A stretch of 39,360 nucleotides of DNA from JACDAE01 sp963717195 (GCA_963717195.1 CAVQVR010000016.1:1-39360), one strand, 5' to 3'; positions 26,894-35,452 are shown, numbered from the stretch's first letter. The notes: a model not told the origin generated them from the sequence alone. Numbers and translations: made by a program.

Positions 26894-27463
26894 CTACCTC
26901 TCTTCCGCATTTTGTACAACGAGCACACACAACACTTTCGGTCCCTGCACACCGATAGTAAGCGAACGCTCAATATCCGATGTGCGACTCGGACCAGTAA
27001 CTAGAGAAACATAGTGACGCTGATCGGGTCCAGCTTTACTAAACTTTGCTAAGTATGCACCAGCTTCATCAAGCATCGGTACAAGATCGTTTGCTCGCAC
27101 AAGGACAAAGTGAGTGAGCGTTAACATGCTCACTACACGTGCTTCAAGTAAATTCTCAGCCAGCAAAACCGAACCAGTCTCAGCTACCGCCAGTTCAGCA
27201 CTGGAGAGGCCAACCGGTGCATCGGCAACACTGGCAGGGCTTCCCGCCTCCCGAATACGAATACCCTGGTCGCGTATCATAGGGATAATAGCGCCCCAGG
27301 GAGAACGTTCAGCAAAAGCGGGAGGAATGACCACTTCTTTCTCTGCCAGTGCTGGATGTGCACCTATCACTTCTGCTGCTTGCGCCAGATTTGCGACAAG
27401 ATAACTCTCGCCACCTATTGCAGAGAGATGTTCTTGAAAAAGTGGAAAAAGCTCCTGTTTCAT
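26894..27463 (-). CDS. lutC: LutC-type lactate utilisation protein (LUD domain)
   Basis: A 189-residue LUD-domain protein. Its recognisable segment is SSAELAVAETGSVLLAENLLEARVVSMLTLTHFVLV, then VTGPSRTSDIERSLTIGVQGP, the family end. LutC is a cytoplasmic partner of LutA and LutB in lactate oxidation. ATG 27463 has AAGGTGG upstream, and the stop codon is two bases before the LutB/LutA start. The HTH-GAF regulator gene lies 133 bases upstream on the same strand. Confidence 0.87.
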   Translation of the reverse strand: MKQELFPLFQEHLSAIGGESYLVANLAQAAEVIGAHPALAEKEVVIPPAFAERSPWGAIIPMIRDQGIRIREAGSPASVADAPVGLSSAELAVAETGSVLLAENLLEARVVSMLTLTHFVLVRANDLVPMLDEAGAYLAKFSKAGPDQRHYVSLVTGPSRTSDIERSLTIGVQGPKVLCVLVVQNAEER

Positions 27464-27596
27464 CAGTACACCACCTTCATACTATGCTATAGACACCTTT
27501 GTCCCACCATTAAAGGATAGCATTTTTCCAGGTCTCTTGCACAAACTCCCAGGAGATTTCAAGGGCTCGATCGGGATTTTTCTCCCCATACGGTCC

Positions 27597-28586
27597 TTAT
27601 CTATTGCCATCAACTGGAAAGTCGAGGAATATACGCTCAAGTTCTTGCCAGACGAGTAGTTCAGCCTGCACCCGTGTAAGCAATCGCCTCCGTTCAATAG
27701 CCTCTCGGAGATGATTCAGAACGCGGTGTTGAAATGTCTTGAGATAAGGCCGTTGCTCCTCTAACGTTGGCATCACTCCAAGCTTGATATTCTGCAAAGG
27801 ATAAAATTCTTCAGGTGCAAAGGCAACCGTCAAGATATCAGCATAGTTTTGAAGAAGATCGATCTGCTGTGATAAAAAATAGGCGCGTTGGGTACTAAAG
27901 ACACAGAGACATCCCACGGCTCGGTCAGCCAGAAGGATGGGAACAGCAACTCTGCTCTCTATCCCCGCCATTTGTTGACCGGGATACAAGCGGGCGTTCT
28001 CCTCGCTATTCTGTATCTGGAGAAGGTGAGCCTGCTGAAGTGCATTCCCTGCCAGCGATTCCGCTCCGAAAAGTTGCCCTTGATAGGGAAACGTATCTTC
28101 CCACTGAGCAGTCCCACGCCCCATTATTTTGAAAAGGCTACACACATTATTTCCCGACGAGGGAGGCGTACATTGCACAATAAACACGGCCAGCCCTCGC
28201 TGCTGCGGGTCAAGTTGTACAATAAGTTGTTGAATAGCAAGCAGACGGATCGACGACACACGAAGATTTATTGGCAGGTTGGCATAGTCATGAAAGAGGT
28301 GAGCATAAAACGCCGCCGGGATCTCTTGTTCCTTTTGCCCATCACTCTGAGTTTCCGCAAAAAAGTTGGGATACTCCTGCTCTATTAAGGTAATAAACTG
28401 TTGCTGAAATGTGGGCAAGGCACCCGGTAATGCCTGCAAAGCTTCGGGACGAGGACTAGACATATTCGTTGCCCAGCGCGTAAGTGTAACAGGCTTCACA
28501 CCAAGTTCCTGGGCCAGATGTTGTCGCACCTTGGGAGAACGAATCACATCACCAAGTAAAGAGCGCCAGGTTACTTTTTCTTCCAT
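27597..28586 (-). CDS. HTH plus GAF-domain regulator
   Basis: The N-terminus has a helix-turn-helix resembling XRE-type domains (LAQELGVKPVTLTRWATNM, residues about 23-45). A central GAF-like sensory domain (PGQQMAGIESRVAVPILLADRAVGCLCVFS) and a C-terminal helical tail follow. This build suits a ligand-responsive transcription regulator. ATG 28586 is chosen, with GGGAGGG upstream. Its position immediately upstream of lutC in the same direction suggests, but does not show, control of lactate use. The 380-base region on its other side carries tandem GGCATTCC repeats. Confidence 0.75.
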   Translation of the reverse strand: MEEKVTWRSLLGDVIRSPKVRQHLAQELGVKPVTLTRWATNMSSPRPEALQALPGALPTFQQQFITLIEQEYPNFFAETQSDGQKEQEIPAAFYAHLFHDYANLPINLRVSSIRLLAIQQLIVQLDPQQRGLAVFIVQCTPPSSGNNVCSLFKIMGRGTAQWEDTFPYQGQLFGAESLAGNALQQAHLLQIQNSEENARLYPGQQMAGIESRVAVPILLADRAVGCLCVFSTQRAYFLSQQIDLLQNYADILTVAFAPEEFYPLQNIKLGVMPTLEEQRPYLKTFQHRVLNHLREAIERRRLLTRVQAELLVWQELERIFLDFPVDGNR

Positions 28587-28717
28587 CCATCCTAATCCCT
28601 CCCTACAGAAAATGGCGATGGCATATTTATATGCCGCAAAAGGCAACTCCAACATCACGGTCTTGAGTACGATACTACAAGAATATAAAGAAGTCAACAA
28701 TAGATTTTTCCTGGTCT

Positions 28718-28741
28718 GGCATTCCGGCATTCCGGTATTCC
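28718..28741. promoter_or_regulatory. Three head-to-tail octamers GGCATTCC, GGCATTCC, GGTATTCC
   Basis: Exact 8-base periodicity between the regulator gene and the carboxylase gene. Repeated short boxes of this kind often mark cooperative regulator binding. The binding protein is unknown; the adjacent HTH-GAF regulator is the obvious candidate. Confidence 0.4.
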
Positions 28742-28890
28742 TGCATGATGTGTTTCCGTTCTGTGAGAATAATAAATGGCTTCCCTACCCATGCATGCTT
28801 CACGGAATGAGGACTTGATGACAAGTATATATAGGATAGAAGAGAATTGCAAGGAAGATTAGTTGACAGGGTGTGGTTCCTATTTTTCAC

Positions 28891-28920
28891 TTGACGGCTG
28901 TTGTAAGCCAGTGCTATGCT
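28891..28920 (+). promoter_or_regulatory. Sigma-70-like promoter of the carboxylase gene
   Basis: TTGACG (28891-28896) and TATGCT (28915-28920) are separated by 18 bases, 48 bases before the chosen start codon. Confidence 0.5.
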
Positions 28921-28967
28921 GCATTCACATCATGAGTACGCCCCATTTTTTACAAGGAAATACGTTT

Positions 28968-30575
28968 ATGGCAATCATAGAAACACATATAGAGCGCACC
29001 AGCACCGATTTTCAAGAGAACACGCTTTATTTCCAGCAACTCCTCAATCAGCTCTCGCAGCGCGTTCAGCAGGTACAACAAGGGGGCGGTGCAGACGCAG
29101 TTGCGAAACATAGAAAACGCAATAAACTGCTGGCCCGTGAACGCATTCAACTCTTGTGCGACCCCGACACTCCATTTCTCGAATTGAGCCCACTGGCAGC
29201 ATGGGATATGTATGAAAATGACGCACCCTCAGCAGGCATTGTGACCGGCATCGGTCTGGTCGAGGGGCAGGAATGCATGATTGTAGCCAATGACGCAACT
29301 GTCAAGGGCGGAACCTACTATCCGATGACGGTCAAAAAGCACCTGCGTGCTCAGGAGATCGCCGAGCAAAATCACCTGCCCTGCATCTACCTGGTCGATT
29401 CGGGTGGCGCATTTCTACCATTACAGGCCGAGGTCTTCCCCGACCGCGATCATTTCGGGCGCATCTTCTATAACCAGGCACGTATGTCGAGCCAGCGCAT
29501 TCCCCAGATTGCAGCGGTGATGGGCTCCTGCACAGCAGGCGGCGCGTATGTACCAGCAATGAGCGACGAGACCGTGATTGTGCGCGGCAATGGGACGATC
29601 TTTCTGGGAGGTCCACCACTGGTAAAAGCCGCAACTGGCGAAGAGGTCAGCGCCGAGGATCTGGGCGGTGCAGATGTGCATAGCCGCATCTCAGGCGTCA
29701 CCGATCACTACGCGCTTAACGACGAACACGCTCTGGCAATCTGCCGCAGCATCGTTTCACACCTCAATCGTCGCACCTATGTGCCCTGGGATATTCGCTC
29801 GCCTGAACCACCACGCTATGATCCCAACGAGCTGCTGGGCATTGTGCCTAAAGACAACCGCAAGAGCTACGACGTACGCGAAGTAATTGCTCGCCTGGTT
29901 GATAGGAGCGATTTTCATGAGTTTAAAGCGCTCTATGGCACAACGGTCGTCTGTGGCTTTGCGCATCTCATGGGCTACCCGGTAGGAATCGTGGCAAACA
30001 ACGGGATTCTTTTCTCTGAGAGCGCATTGAAAGTGACGCACTTTATTGAACTGTGCGGGCAACGACAAACTCCACTGATCTTTCTGCAGAACATCACAGG
30101 CTTTATGGTTGGGCGGCAGTACGAGAATGGCGGCATTGCTAAAGATGGCGCGAAGATGGTCATGGCAGTCTCAAATGTGCCGGTGCCGCGCTTCACGGTA
30201 ATTCTCGGAGGATCATTCGGGGCCGGAAATTATGGGATGAGTGGACGCGCCTATTCTCCGCGCCAGTTGTGGATGTGGCCCAACGCACGTATCTCGGTCA
30301 TGGGAGGACAGCAGGCGGCGATGGTGCTGGCAACGGTACGCAAAGAGAATATGGCGGCCCGTGGGCGACCCATGACAGCGGAAGAAGAGGCCGCATTCAT
30401 GCAACCCATTCTGGATAAGTATGAGGAAGAAGGCAATCCATATTACAGTACCGCGCGTCTGTGGGATGATGGCATTATTGATCCACGAGATACACGTACC
30501 GTCCTTGCGCTGGGAATTGCTGCTTCGCTTAACGCTCCAATGCCCGATACTCCGTTTGGCGTGTTTAGAATGTAA
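28968..30575 (+). CDS. mccB: Acyl-CoA carboxylase beta (carboxyltransferase) subunit, methylcrotonyl-CoA type
   Basis: A 535-residue carboxyltransferase subunit. It has the crotonase-like halves with VMGSCTAGGAYVPAMSDE, GTIFLGGPPLVKAATGEE and FLQNITGFMVGRQYENGGIAKDGAKMV. The last is characteristic of the 3-methylcrotonyl-CoA and geranyl-CoA branch (leucine or isoprenoid breakdown) rather than propionyl-CoA enzymes. It moves the carboxyl group from carboxybiotin to the acyl-CoA. It needs a biotin-carboxylase/BCCP alpha subunit, which is not in the window, so the partner must be elsewhere. ATG 28968 has AAGGAAA nine bases upstream; earlier starts have no such site. Confidence 0.88.
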   Translation: MAIIETHIERTSTDFQENTLYFQQLLNQLSQRVQQVQQGGGADAVAKHRKRNKLLARERIQLLCDPDTPFLELSPLAAWDMYENDAPSAGIVTGIGLVEGQECMIVANDATVKGGTYYPMTVKKHLRAQEIAEQNHLPCIYLVDSGGAFLPLQAEVFPDRDHFGRIFYNQARMSSQRIPQIAAVMGSCTAGGAYVPAMSDETVIVRGNGTIFLGGPPLVKAATGEEVSAEDLGGADVHSRISGVTDHYALNDEHALAICRSIVSHLNRRTYVPWDIRSPEPPRYDPNELLGIVPKDNRKSYDVREVIARLVDRSDFHEFKALYGTTVVCGFAHLMGYPVGIVANNGILFSESALKVTHFIELCGQRQTPLIFLQNITGFMVGRQYENGGIAKDGAKMVMAVSNVPVPRFTVILGGSFGAGNYGMSGRAYSPRQLWMWPNARISVMGGQQAAMVLATVRKENMAARGRPMTAEEEAAFMQPILDKYEEEGNPYYSTARLWDDGIIDPRDTRTVLALGIAASLNAPMPDTPFGVFRM

Positions 30576-30860
30576 CGATCATATTCCCATTCACATATAC
30601 CATTCCCCCATATTCCCTAATCGATCAAATAGCTCCTATTCGATCAGTAAATTTCCATTCAAAAATGCTTTTCTGTAAAATTTTGTAACCATCAGGCGTG
30701 TCTATTCACAAGACACAAGGTATGGAGACGAGGACAGCGTACCCGCTATCAGGTAACGCCAGGGATGGCCGGTGAAAGATGCTGCAATAATCAGTGATGC
30801 TAGAGGATCATTGCAGGAATGTGTAATCTGGTGCATTACTTGTAAGTAGGAGAAATATGT

Positions 30861-32312
30861 ATGCAAAAACGGAGACAGAGGTTCCTCTTTTCTATCCTCG
30901 CAGGTGTGGGCGTTTTAGCGCTACTCGCCGGTATTCTCTTTGGGAGCACGATCCTGACCGCTAAACGGGGAGCACACGCGGCCAGTCCCACTGGCGGGAA
31001 CCCACAGAAAATGCAGATTGGCGTCAACCCGATGAATCCCATGCCAGGGATGGGGACGACTATGAATGCCAATGGCACTACTACTTTACCTTGCCTGACG
31101 AGCACAACAGCACCTCGCTGTTATAGCCCACAACAAATCCAGGCGGCGTATGGGGTGCAGCCATTGCTCACTGCCAACGTTACAGGGAAAGGACGTATCA
31201 TTAGTATCATTGACGCATTCCAGGACCCCACCGTCAGGACAGATTTGCAGGCCTTTGATCAATTCTTTGGATTGAATAATCCAAATTTAAATATTCTTGC
31301 TCCCTTTGGCTTGACGCCTTTTAATCCCAATGATCCAGCTCAGACGGGCTTTGCGGGCGAGATCGCTCTGGATGTAGAATGGGCACATGCGATGGCACCC
31401 GGTGCAACGATTGATCTTATTCTGGGAAATGTCCAGCAAGAGACAATTCAAGGCGAATTGACTGCCCTTTTGCAGGCGACCTCTTATGCGGTGAACCAGA
31501 ATATCGGCAGCGTGATCTCACAAAGCTTTGGTACCGGCGAAACCTGTCTTACACCTGCCCTCGTTCAATCTGCACATCAAGTTTTCCAGCAGGCACGTGC
31601 CAACAAACAGACGGTGTTTGCCTCGGCTGGTGATACTGGCGCTGGTGTGGTGCAATGTGACGCGCAAGGTAATCCTGTCACTCTCGCTCAAGGAGTCAAT
31701 TATCCCGCGAGCGACCCGCTAGTTACCAGCGTTGGTGGAACTACGCTGACAGCGGGACTAGATGGTGCCTACATGAGCGAGACAGCCTGGAACGATTCTC
31801 AACAAGGAAACGGCGCAACTGGAGGTGGTGTCAGTAAGTTGTTCGCGCAACCTGGCTTTCAACAGAATGTCGTGAATAGCACGATGCGTGCTGTCGATGA
31901 TATCTCTCTAGACGGCGATCCGTTGACTGGCGTTCCTGTTGTTACAAGCTCATTGCAGCCTGGCCAAACACTCATTCTTCCTATTGGTGGCACCAGCGTC
32001 GGCTCTCCAATCGCTGCGGGTATGACAGCCCTCTTTGATCAAGCAGCCGGAGGCGTACGTCTAGGCTTTGTCAATAGCGCCCTCTATCGTATCGCACAAA
32101 ATACTACGGCCTATGGGTTAGCTTTCCATGATGTACAGGCCGGAAACAATACGTTCACCTTCCAGGATGGGAATGGCAACGTTGCCACGATCGCTGGCTT
32201 TCAGACGGCCACAGGCTGGGATGCTCCAACCGGACTGGGCACCCCCAATGCCGTCAATCTGGCAAAACTTTTGCCAGAATTCATCCAGGCAGGGGATGGT
32301 GCAAACCTCTAA
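30861..32312 (+). CDS. Secreted S53-family (sedolisin) serine-carboxyl peptidase
   Basis: A 483-residue protein with a Sec signal peptide (RRQRF, hydrophobic helix, AHAAS). The sedolisin catalytic residues are seen as Glu167 and Asp171 (GEIALDVEWAHAMAP), the oxyanion Asp258 (SAGDTG) and the nucleophile Ser379 (GGTSVGSPIAAG, the S53 form of SGTSAxxP). The C-terminal TGWDAPTGLGTPN ending fits the calcium-site region. The family cleaves protein under acidic conditions. It lacks the long N-terminal prodomain usual in the family (only about 90 residues precede the catalytic domain). ATG 30861 has TAGGAG nine bases upstream and a long leader of about 280 bases. Confidence 0.87.
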   Translation: MQKRRQRFLFSILAGVGVLALLAGILFGSTILTAKRGAHAASPTGGNPQKMQIGVNPMNPMPGMGTTMNANGTTTLPCLTSTTAPRCYSPQQIQAAYGVQPLLTANVTGKGRIISIIDAFQDPTVRTDLQAFDQFFGLNNPNLNILAPFGLTPFNPNDPAQTGFAGEIALDVEWAHAMAPGATIDLILGNVQQETIQGELTALLQATSYAVNQNIGSVISQSFGTGETCLTPALVQSAHQVFQQARANKQTVFASAGDTGAGVVQCDAQGNPVTLAQGVNYPASDPLVTSVGGTTLTAGLDGAYMSETAWNDSQQGNGATGGGVSKLFAQPGFQQNVVNSTMRAVDDISLDGDPLTGVPVVTSSLQPGQTLILPIGGTSVGSPIAAGMTALFDQAAGGVRLGFVNSALYRIAQNTTAYGLAFHDVQAGNNTFTFQDGNGNVATIAGFQTATGWDAPTGLGTPNAVNLAKLLPEFIQAGDGANL

Positions 32313-32335
32313 CCATCTCATGCTTCACACCCATA

Positions 32336-32367
32336 ATGTAGGGGCGGCGTCAACGCCGCCCCTACAT
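32336..32367. repeat. REP palindrome at the 3' end of the RAYT gene
   Basis: A perfect palindrome with 15-bp arms (32336-32350 and 32353-32367) and a 2-base loop. The core GTAGGGGCGGCGT is the REP unit of this genome. The TAG stop codon of the reverse-strand transposase gene (32362-32364) lies within it. Confidence 0.8.
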
Positions 32368-32922
32368 CATATACAATTTATCTCTCGCCCACGTGGTAGG
32401 GTTATTGACGATATAGTTTCTGATCTCGTCTAACGATTCCTCATCCTGTATGACACTTTCATAATAATTTCTCTGCCATCCAAAATCGGCTTCGCCATAC
32501 TTATGTATCTCATAGCTGGCCGCCCCCTTGAAATCACGCACAACTTCTCCCAAAACTGGCCTGAGACTCCTTGCCGCAGCCTGTTTCATACTATCTTGAA
32601 AGCGCACCGGAATACGCGGACTAATCACTGGCTTTTCCGATAATGGCAGCGGCTCGGTCAATTGAATAATCCCATGCAGGTGATTGGGCATAATCACAAA
32701 TGCGTCCAGTCGTACTGTGGGAAAACGGAGCGGAAGCCTCTCCCAGAGCATTTGTATGATCTTGGCCTCACTGTTCAAACACATGCAATCGTCAACAATC
32801 CTTCCAAACACGCATTTATGCCGTTGAACACAGATCGTTACAAAGTAGTAACCTGGTCGGCTGTAGTCGTAACTTTGCAAACGAATTGATCGACGATGGT
32901 CCCATTTCCGTTTCTCATACAT
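32362..32922 (-). CDS. REP-associated tyrosine transposase (RAYT, Y1_Tnp)
   Basis: A 186-residue protein with the classic RAYT/Y1 pattern. RPGYYFVTICVQRH leads, FVIMPNHLHGIIQL carries the HUH metal-binding pair, and NYYESVIQDEESLDEIRNYIVNNP holds the catalytic Tyr region and the family's closing signature. These enzymes nick and rejoin single-stranded REP hairpins. ATG 32922 has GGAGGGAG just upstream. The gene ends in a REP palindrome, and a second REP lies 150 bases upstream, so the gene is bracketed by its likely substrate. Confidence 0.9.
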   Translation of the reverse strand: MYEKRKWDHRRSIRLQSYDYSRPGYYFVTICVQRHKCVFGRIVDDCMCLNSEAKIIQMLWERLPLRFPTVRLDAFVIMPNHLHGIIQLTEPLPLSEKPVISPRIPVRFQDSMKQAAARSLRPVLGEVVRDFKGAASYEIHKYGEADFGWQRNYYESVIQDEESLDEIRNYIVNNPTTWARDKLYMM

Positions 32923-33292
32923 TTTCTCCCTCCACTTCTACATTATATATATCGTAATACGTAAAAAACTATCAATATTCTTATATACAATTATAACTTT
33001 TTATTTCTCAAATTGCAAATATTACTTTTTATATATAATTTGTTAATTCATAGGTAAATATGACCCGACAACCGTAGGGGCCGCGTTGACGCCGCCCCTA
33101 CATCCCAAAAAAGACGCCCACCCTCCCTGGATGAGCGCCTTTCATTCTCAGTGCGTTCAGTCATAATGAGACATAATCCACTTCCTTTCTCTAATACTAC
33201 AATGGCTCCATCCCTCTTCCCCATCCCATCTATTCATGCAAGCTGACGTCCACTCGTAATTATAAGCGGTTGGGCATCAATACTGAACTATT
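32923..33292. other. AT-rich intergenic region with REP
   Basis: Most of 32923-33060 is unusually AT-rich with no coding signal and probably contains the RAYT promoter. The REP copy at 33074-33101 follows, then 190 bases with no gene seen. Confidence 0.45.
33074..33101. repeat. REP palindrome upstream of the RAYT gene
   Basis: GTAGGGGCCGCGT and its inverse (one mismatch) face each other over a 2-base loop. It is the partner of the REP at 32338 on the other side of the transposase gene. Confidence 0.78.
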
Positions 33293-33448
33293 TTAGTGGG
33301 GGTACATAATATCAGGTATTAAGCCTATTGAATGCCACACATCGATGTGCGCAACTGTAGAGAGCATGACGAAAGTAAGAACAAAAAGGGTCAATAAGGC
33401 CATGATGATCAGGGCAAGCAGGTATTTGTTGCGTAATGCGATACTCAT
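33293..33448 (-). CDS. Small single-pass membrane protein (51 aa)
   Basis: ATG 33448 follows AAAGGAT and gives MSIALRNKYLLALIIMALLT then more hydrophobic sequence to about residue 28, and a short polar tail with the C-terminus outside if the basic N-terminus stays in the cytoplasm. The longer frame starting at 33616 includes a tandem repeat and is less likely. Unknown role. Confidence 0.45.
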   Translation of the reverse strand: MSIALRNKYLLALIIMALLTLFVLTFVMLSTVAHIDVWHSIGLIPDIMYPH

Positions 33449-33482
33449 GTGTGGCGGATCCTTTCGTAGTAAAGCCTCAACT

Positions 33483-33605
33483 CCTGGGGCGACAGACCAG
33501 GTAGCTGAAAATTGGCTGTAGTGCCTGGGGCGACAAACCAGGTCACTGAAATTGCTCGCTAGCACCTGACGCGACAGAAAAGGCACCAGGTAAATGACTA
33601 ATGAT
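33483..33605. repeat. Three degenerate 41-bp tandem units
   Basis: Units begin at 33483, 33524 and 33565 with CCTGGGGCGACAGACCAGG, CCTGGGGCGACAAACCAGG and a diverged CCTGACGCGACAG. Each of the first two is a small CCTGG/CCAGG hairpin. They lie upstream of the small membrane protein gene. Confidence 0.55.
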
Positions 33606-34307
33606 GCAGCACTCAAGATAAAACGTACAAATGCGGGACACGAATAACAAACCCTTACTACTTTAACTCATTTCTCCTTTCGTGCAGCAATTGCACGGCA
33701 ATTCTGCGGAAAAAAATTGACATCATGAACGATGCCAAACAATAATCAACCGCAATGAACGAACCCCCATAAACGGCCAACATAGGCGGGTACACCTGCA
33801 AACGCAACTTGCAGACACTGGCCTTCATACCAGTTCCCCTCGCGTGTAGTGCCGTAAAGAGTGTTCCGCATCTGGCTTCCTCCTCCCTGTATTGCCAGAG
33901 AGATATTCATCAATCCGCCGACGAAGGCAGGTGCAAGACCTTCACACTCTTCCCAACCACCCCTTGCCCTTACCCATTCATCATTCATCGCTTGACTAAA
34001 ATATACATGATAAGATGAATGATTACGGTCAATTTTATCCACGCTTTTCTTGTCACTAAATCCGAGCAATAGCAAGTAGCACAACTTACCGAGAGATAGA
34101 GTACGTGCAGACGCGATGTGGGCGTCGCAACATCTGCACAACACCGCACAATGAGAGGGACATCGCAGAATTTTTGGATGTGGATACCAATTTTGTGAGA
34201 TTTTATAGATTGATTGGGGGTATGTGGGGGTATGTGAAAGGCCCGTTCTTCTTCATACGAGATAAAACACAACATATGCTCTGTCAAACGTCATTGCACC
34301 CTTTACC
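33606..34307. other. About 700 bp without a secure gene
   Basis: The longest reverse frame (33746-34144) encodes a Gly-rich sequence of mixed composition with no recognised family and no clear start signal. A region of ATG..GTATGTGGGGG repeats occurs near 34210. I see no supportable gene. Confidence 0.4.
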
Positions 34308-34422
34308 GTGAGACTGTAGGGAAGACATTTCATTATTCCGTGCGCCCTCCCGCTCCGTCCAGAAATGATGAGCGTTGCTTTGGGGAACACGGAATAATGA
34401 AATGTCTTCCCTACAGTCTCAC
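34308..34422. repeat. Long perfect hairpin (35-bp arms)
   Basis: GTGAGACTGTAGGGAAGACA opens the left arm (34308-34342), and the right arm (34388-34422) is its exact inverse over all 35 bases, with a 45-base loop. It contains the GTAGGG element head. It has no target-site duplication that I can see. Both a mobile palindrome and a structured RNA are possible. Confidence 0.7.
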
Positions 34423-34453
34423 TCGTTCTGGTGCGAAAATCTGAGCCATACCT

Positions 34454-34496
34454 ATCCCCCCATTTTTCCCTGGAACACAGTTTCTGTCGGAGAGAG
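34454..34496 (+). repeat. Dispersed repeat copy A (partner at 38572)
   Basis: ATCCCCCCATTTTTCCCTGG and the following bases are shared with 38572-38616, identical over the first 26 bases and near-identical to the GTCGG..GAGAGAG end. It is immediately followed by an inverted REP half-site (ACGCCCCTACG). Confidence 0.65.
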
Positions 34497-34663
34497 AGGT
34501 GACGCCCCTACGCAATTCCGACGGTTTTCCCCTCGAAGGATGCAGACGCAAATCCCACAAATTATTGACAAATATCACTCCATGCTTTATTTTTATGTAA
34601 AACTAATAGCTCAGTTCTAACGAATACAATTGCATGATTACATATGAAGAAAGGTATCCTCTT

Positions 34664-35182
34664 ATGGTTTTTGTTCCTGGCGATGGAGGGGGATCACGTG
34701 ATACTCTCTCGGTCGATACCGAAGCGTTACGGACTGTGGCCCCATCATACTTCCATGTTGGACAGCAAGTAAATACCTTACAGCAGAACCTGCAAAACAT
34801 CGTACAATTAGCCAGTGGAGATATGTTTCTGCTCATCGAATGCGCAAAGATGGCCAGCATGTTAGAACAACTGCAGGAACGTATCGGGATCGCCATGCAA
34901 TGTGCCTCCGTAGGATTGAGCCGCATAAGCGTCTCGCTAGAAATCGCCGCCGAATTATACACAGAGAACGAGAAGAACATCGGTAGTGCCTTCACACGCA
35001 TCGAAGACGATACCCACCCATGGAATATTCCTACCATTGCCTCCACAGTAAAGCCCGGAGATATATCACCAACACTCCCTATCCAGCAGCCGCAACCAAC
35101 GCCCGGCACAAACCCTCAGAAACCAATCGTTCAACCTGAACCAGTAATCAATCCATTCATATTGCCAGATACCCTGCTCTAA
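34664..35182 (+). CDS. EspC/WXG-like helical protein with proline-rich tail
   Basis: A 172-residue protein. Residues 18-118 are a helical pair (LSVDTEALRTVAPSYFHVGQQ, LLIECAKMASMLEQLQERIG), resembling EspC or WXG100-type secreted proteins of type VII systems. The tail (120-172) is Pro/Gln/Thr-rich and ends PFILPDTLL. ATG 34664 is chosen because AAAGG lies upstream; ATG 34634 has none. It could be a secreted partner or chaperone for the next gene. The W-x-G motif itself is not evident here. Confidence 0.6.
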   Translation: MVFVPGDGGGSRDTLSVDTEALRTVAPSYFHVGQQVNTLQQNLQNIVQLASGDMFLLIECAKMASMLEQLQERIGIAMQCASVGLSRISVSLEIAAELYTENEKNIGSAFTRIEDDTHPWNIPTIASTVKPGDISPTLPIQQPQPTPGTNPQKPIVQPEPVINPFILPDTLL

Positions 35183-35216
35183 AAAACAATACAAATACAT
35201 AAAACATTCATGACAT

Positions 35217-35431
35217 GTAGGGACCACGTTTACGGCGTCCGCGTCCGGGCCCAATTTATCGCGCCCAACCTGTAGGGACCACGTTTACGGCGTCCGCGTC
35301 CGGGCCCAATTTATCGCGCCCAACCTGTAGGGACCACGTTTACGGCGTCCGCGTCCGGGCCCAATTTATCGCGCCCAACCTGTAGGGACCACGTTTACGG
35401 CGTCCGCGTCCGGGCCCAATTTATCGCGCCC
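35217..35431. repeat. 55-bp tandem repeat, 3.9 copies, made from REP half-sites
   Basis: Copies start at 35217, 35272, 35327 and 35382 and are identical. Each begins GTAGGGACCACGTTTACGGC, a diverged version of the REP core, and contains a GGGC...GCCC hairpin (GGGCCCAATTTATCGCGCCC). The array fills the gap between the EspC-like gene and the modular toxin candidate and ends 21 bases before its start codon. Confidence 0.85.
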
Positions 35432-35452
35432 AGGGGTGGAAGGAGACACAAC

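Noticed and set aside
33746..34144. Reverse 132-codon frame
   Set aside because: Mixed composition, many Cys and Gly, no start signal, no recognisable family; not supportable as a gene.
34375..34620. Forward 81-codon frame containing PPIFPWNTVSVGERG
   Set aside because: It runs through the hairpin arm and the dispersed repeat; the similarity to the 38283 protein tail comes from the shared repeat, not from a gene.
35217..35431. CRISPR-like array
   Set aside because: The 55-base units are identical head-to-tail with no unique spacers and no cas genes nearby.
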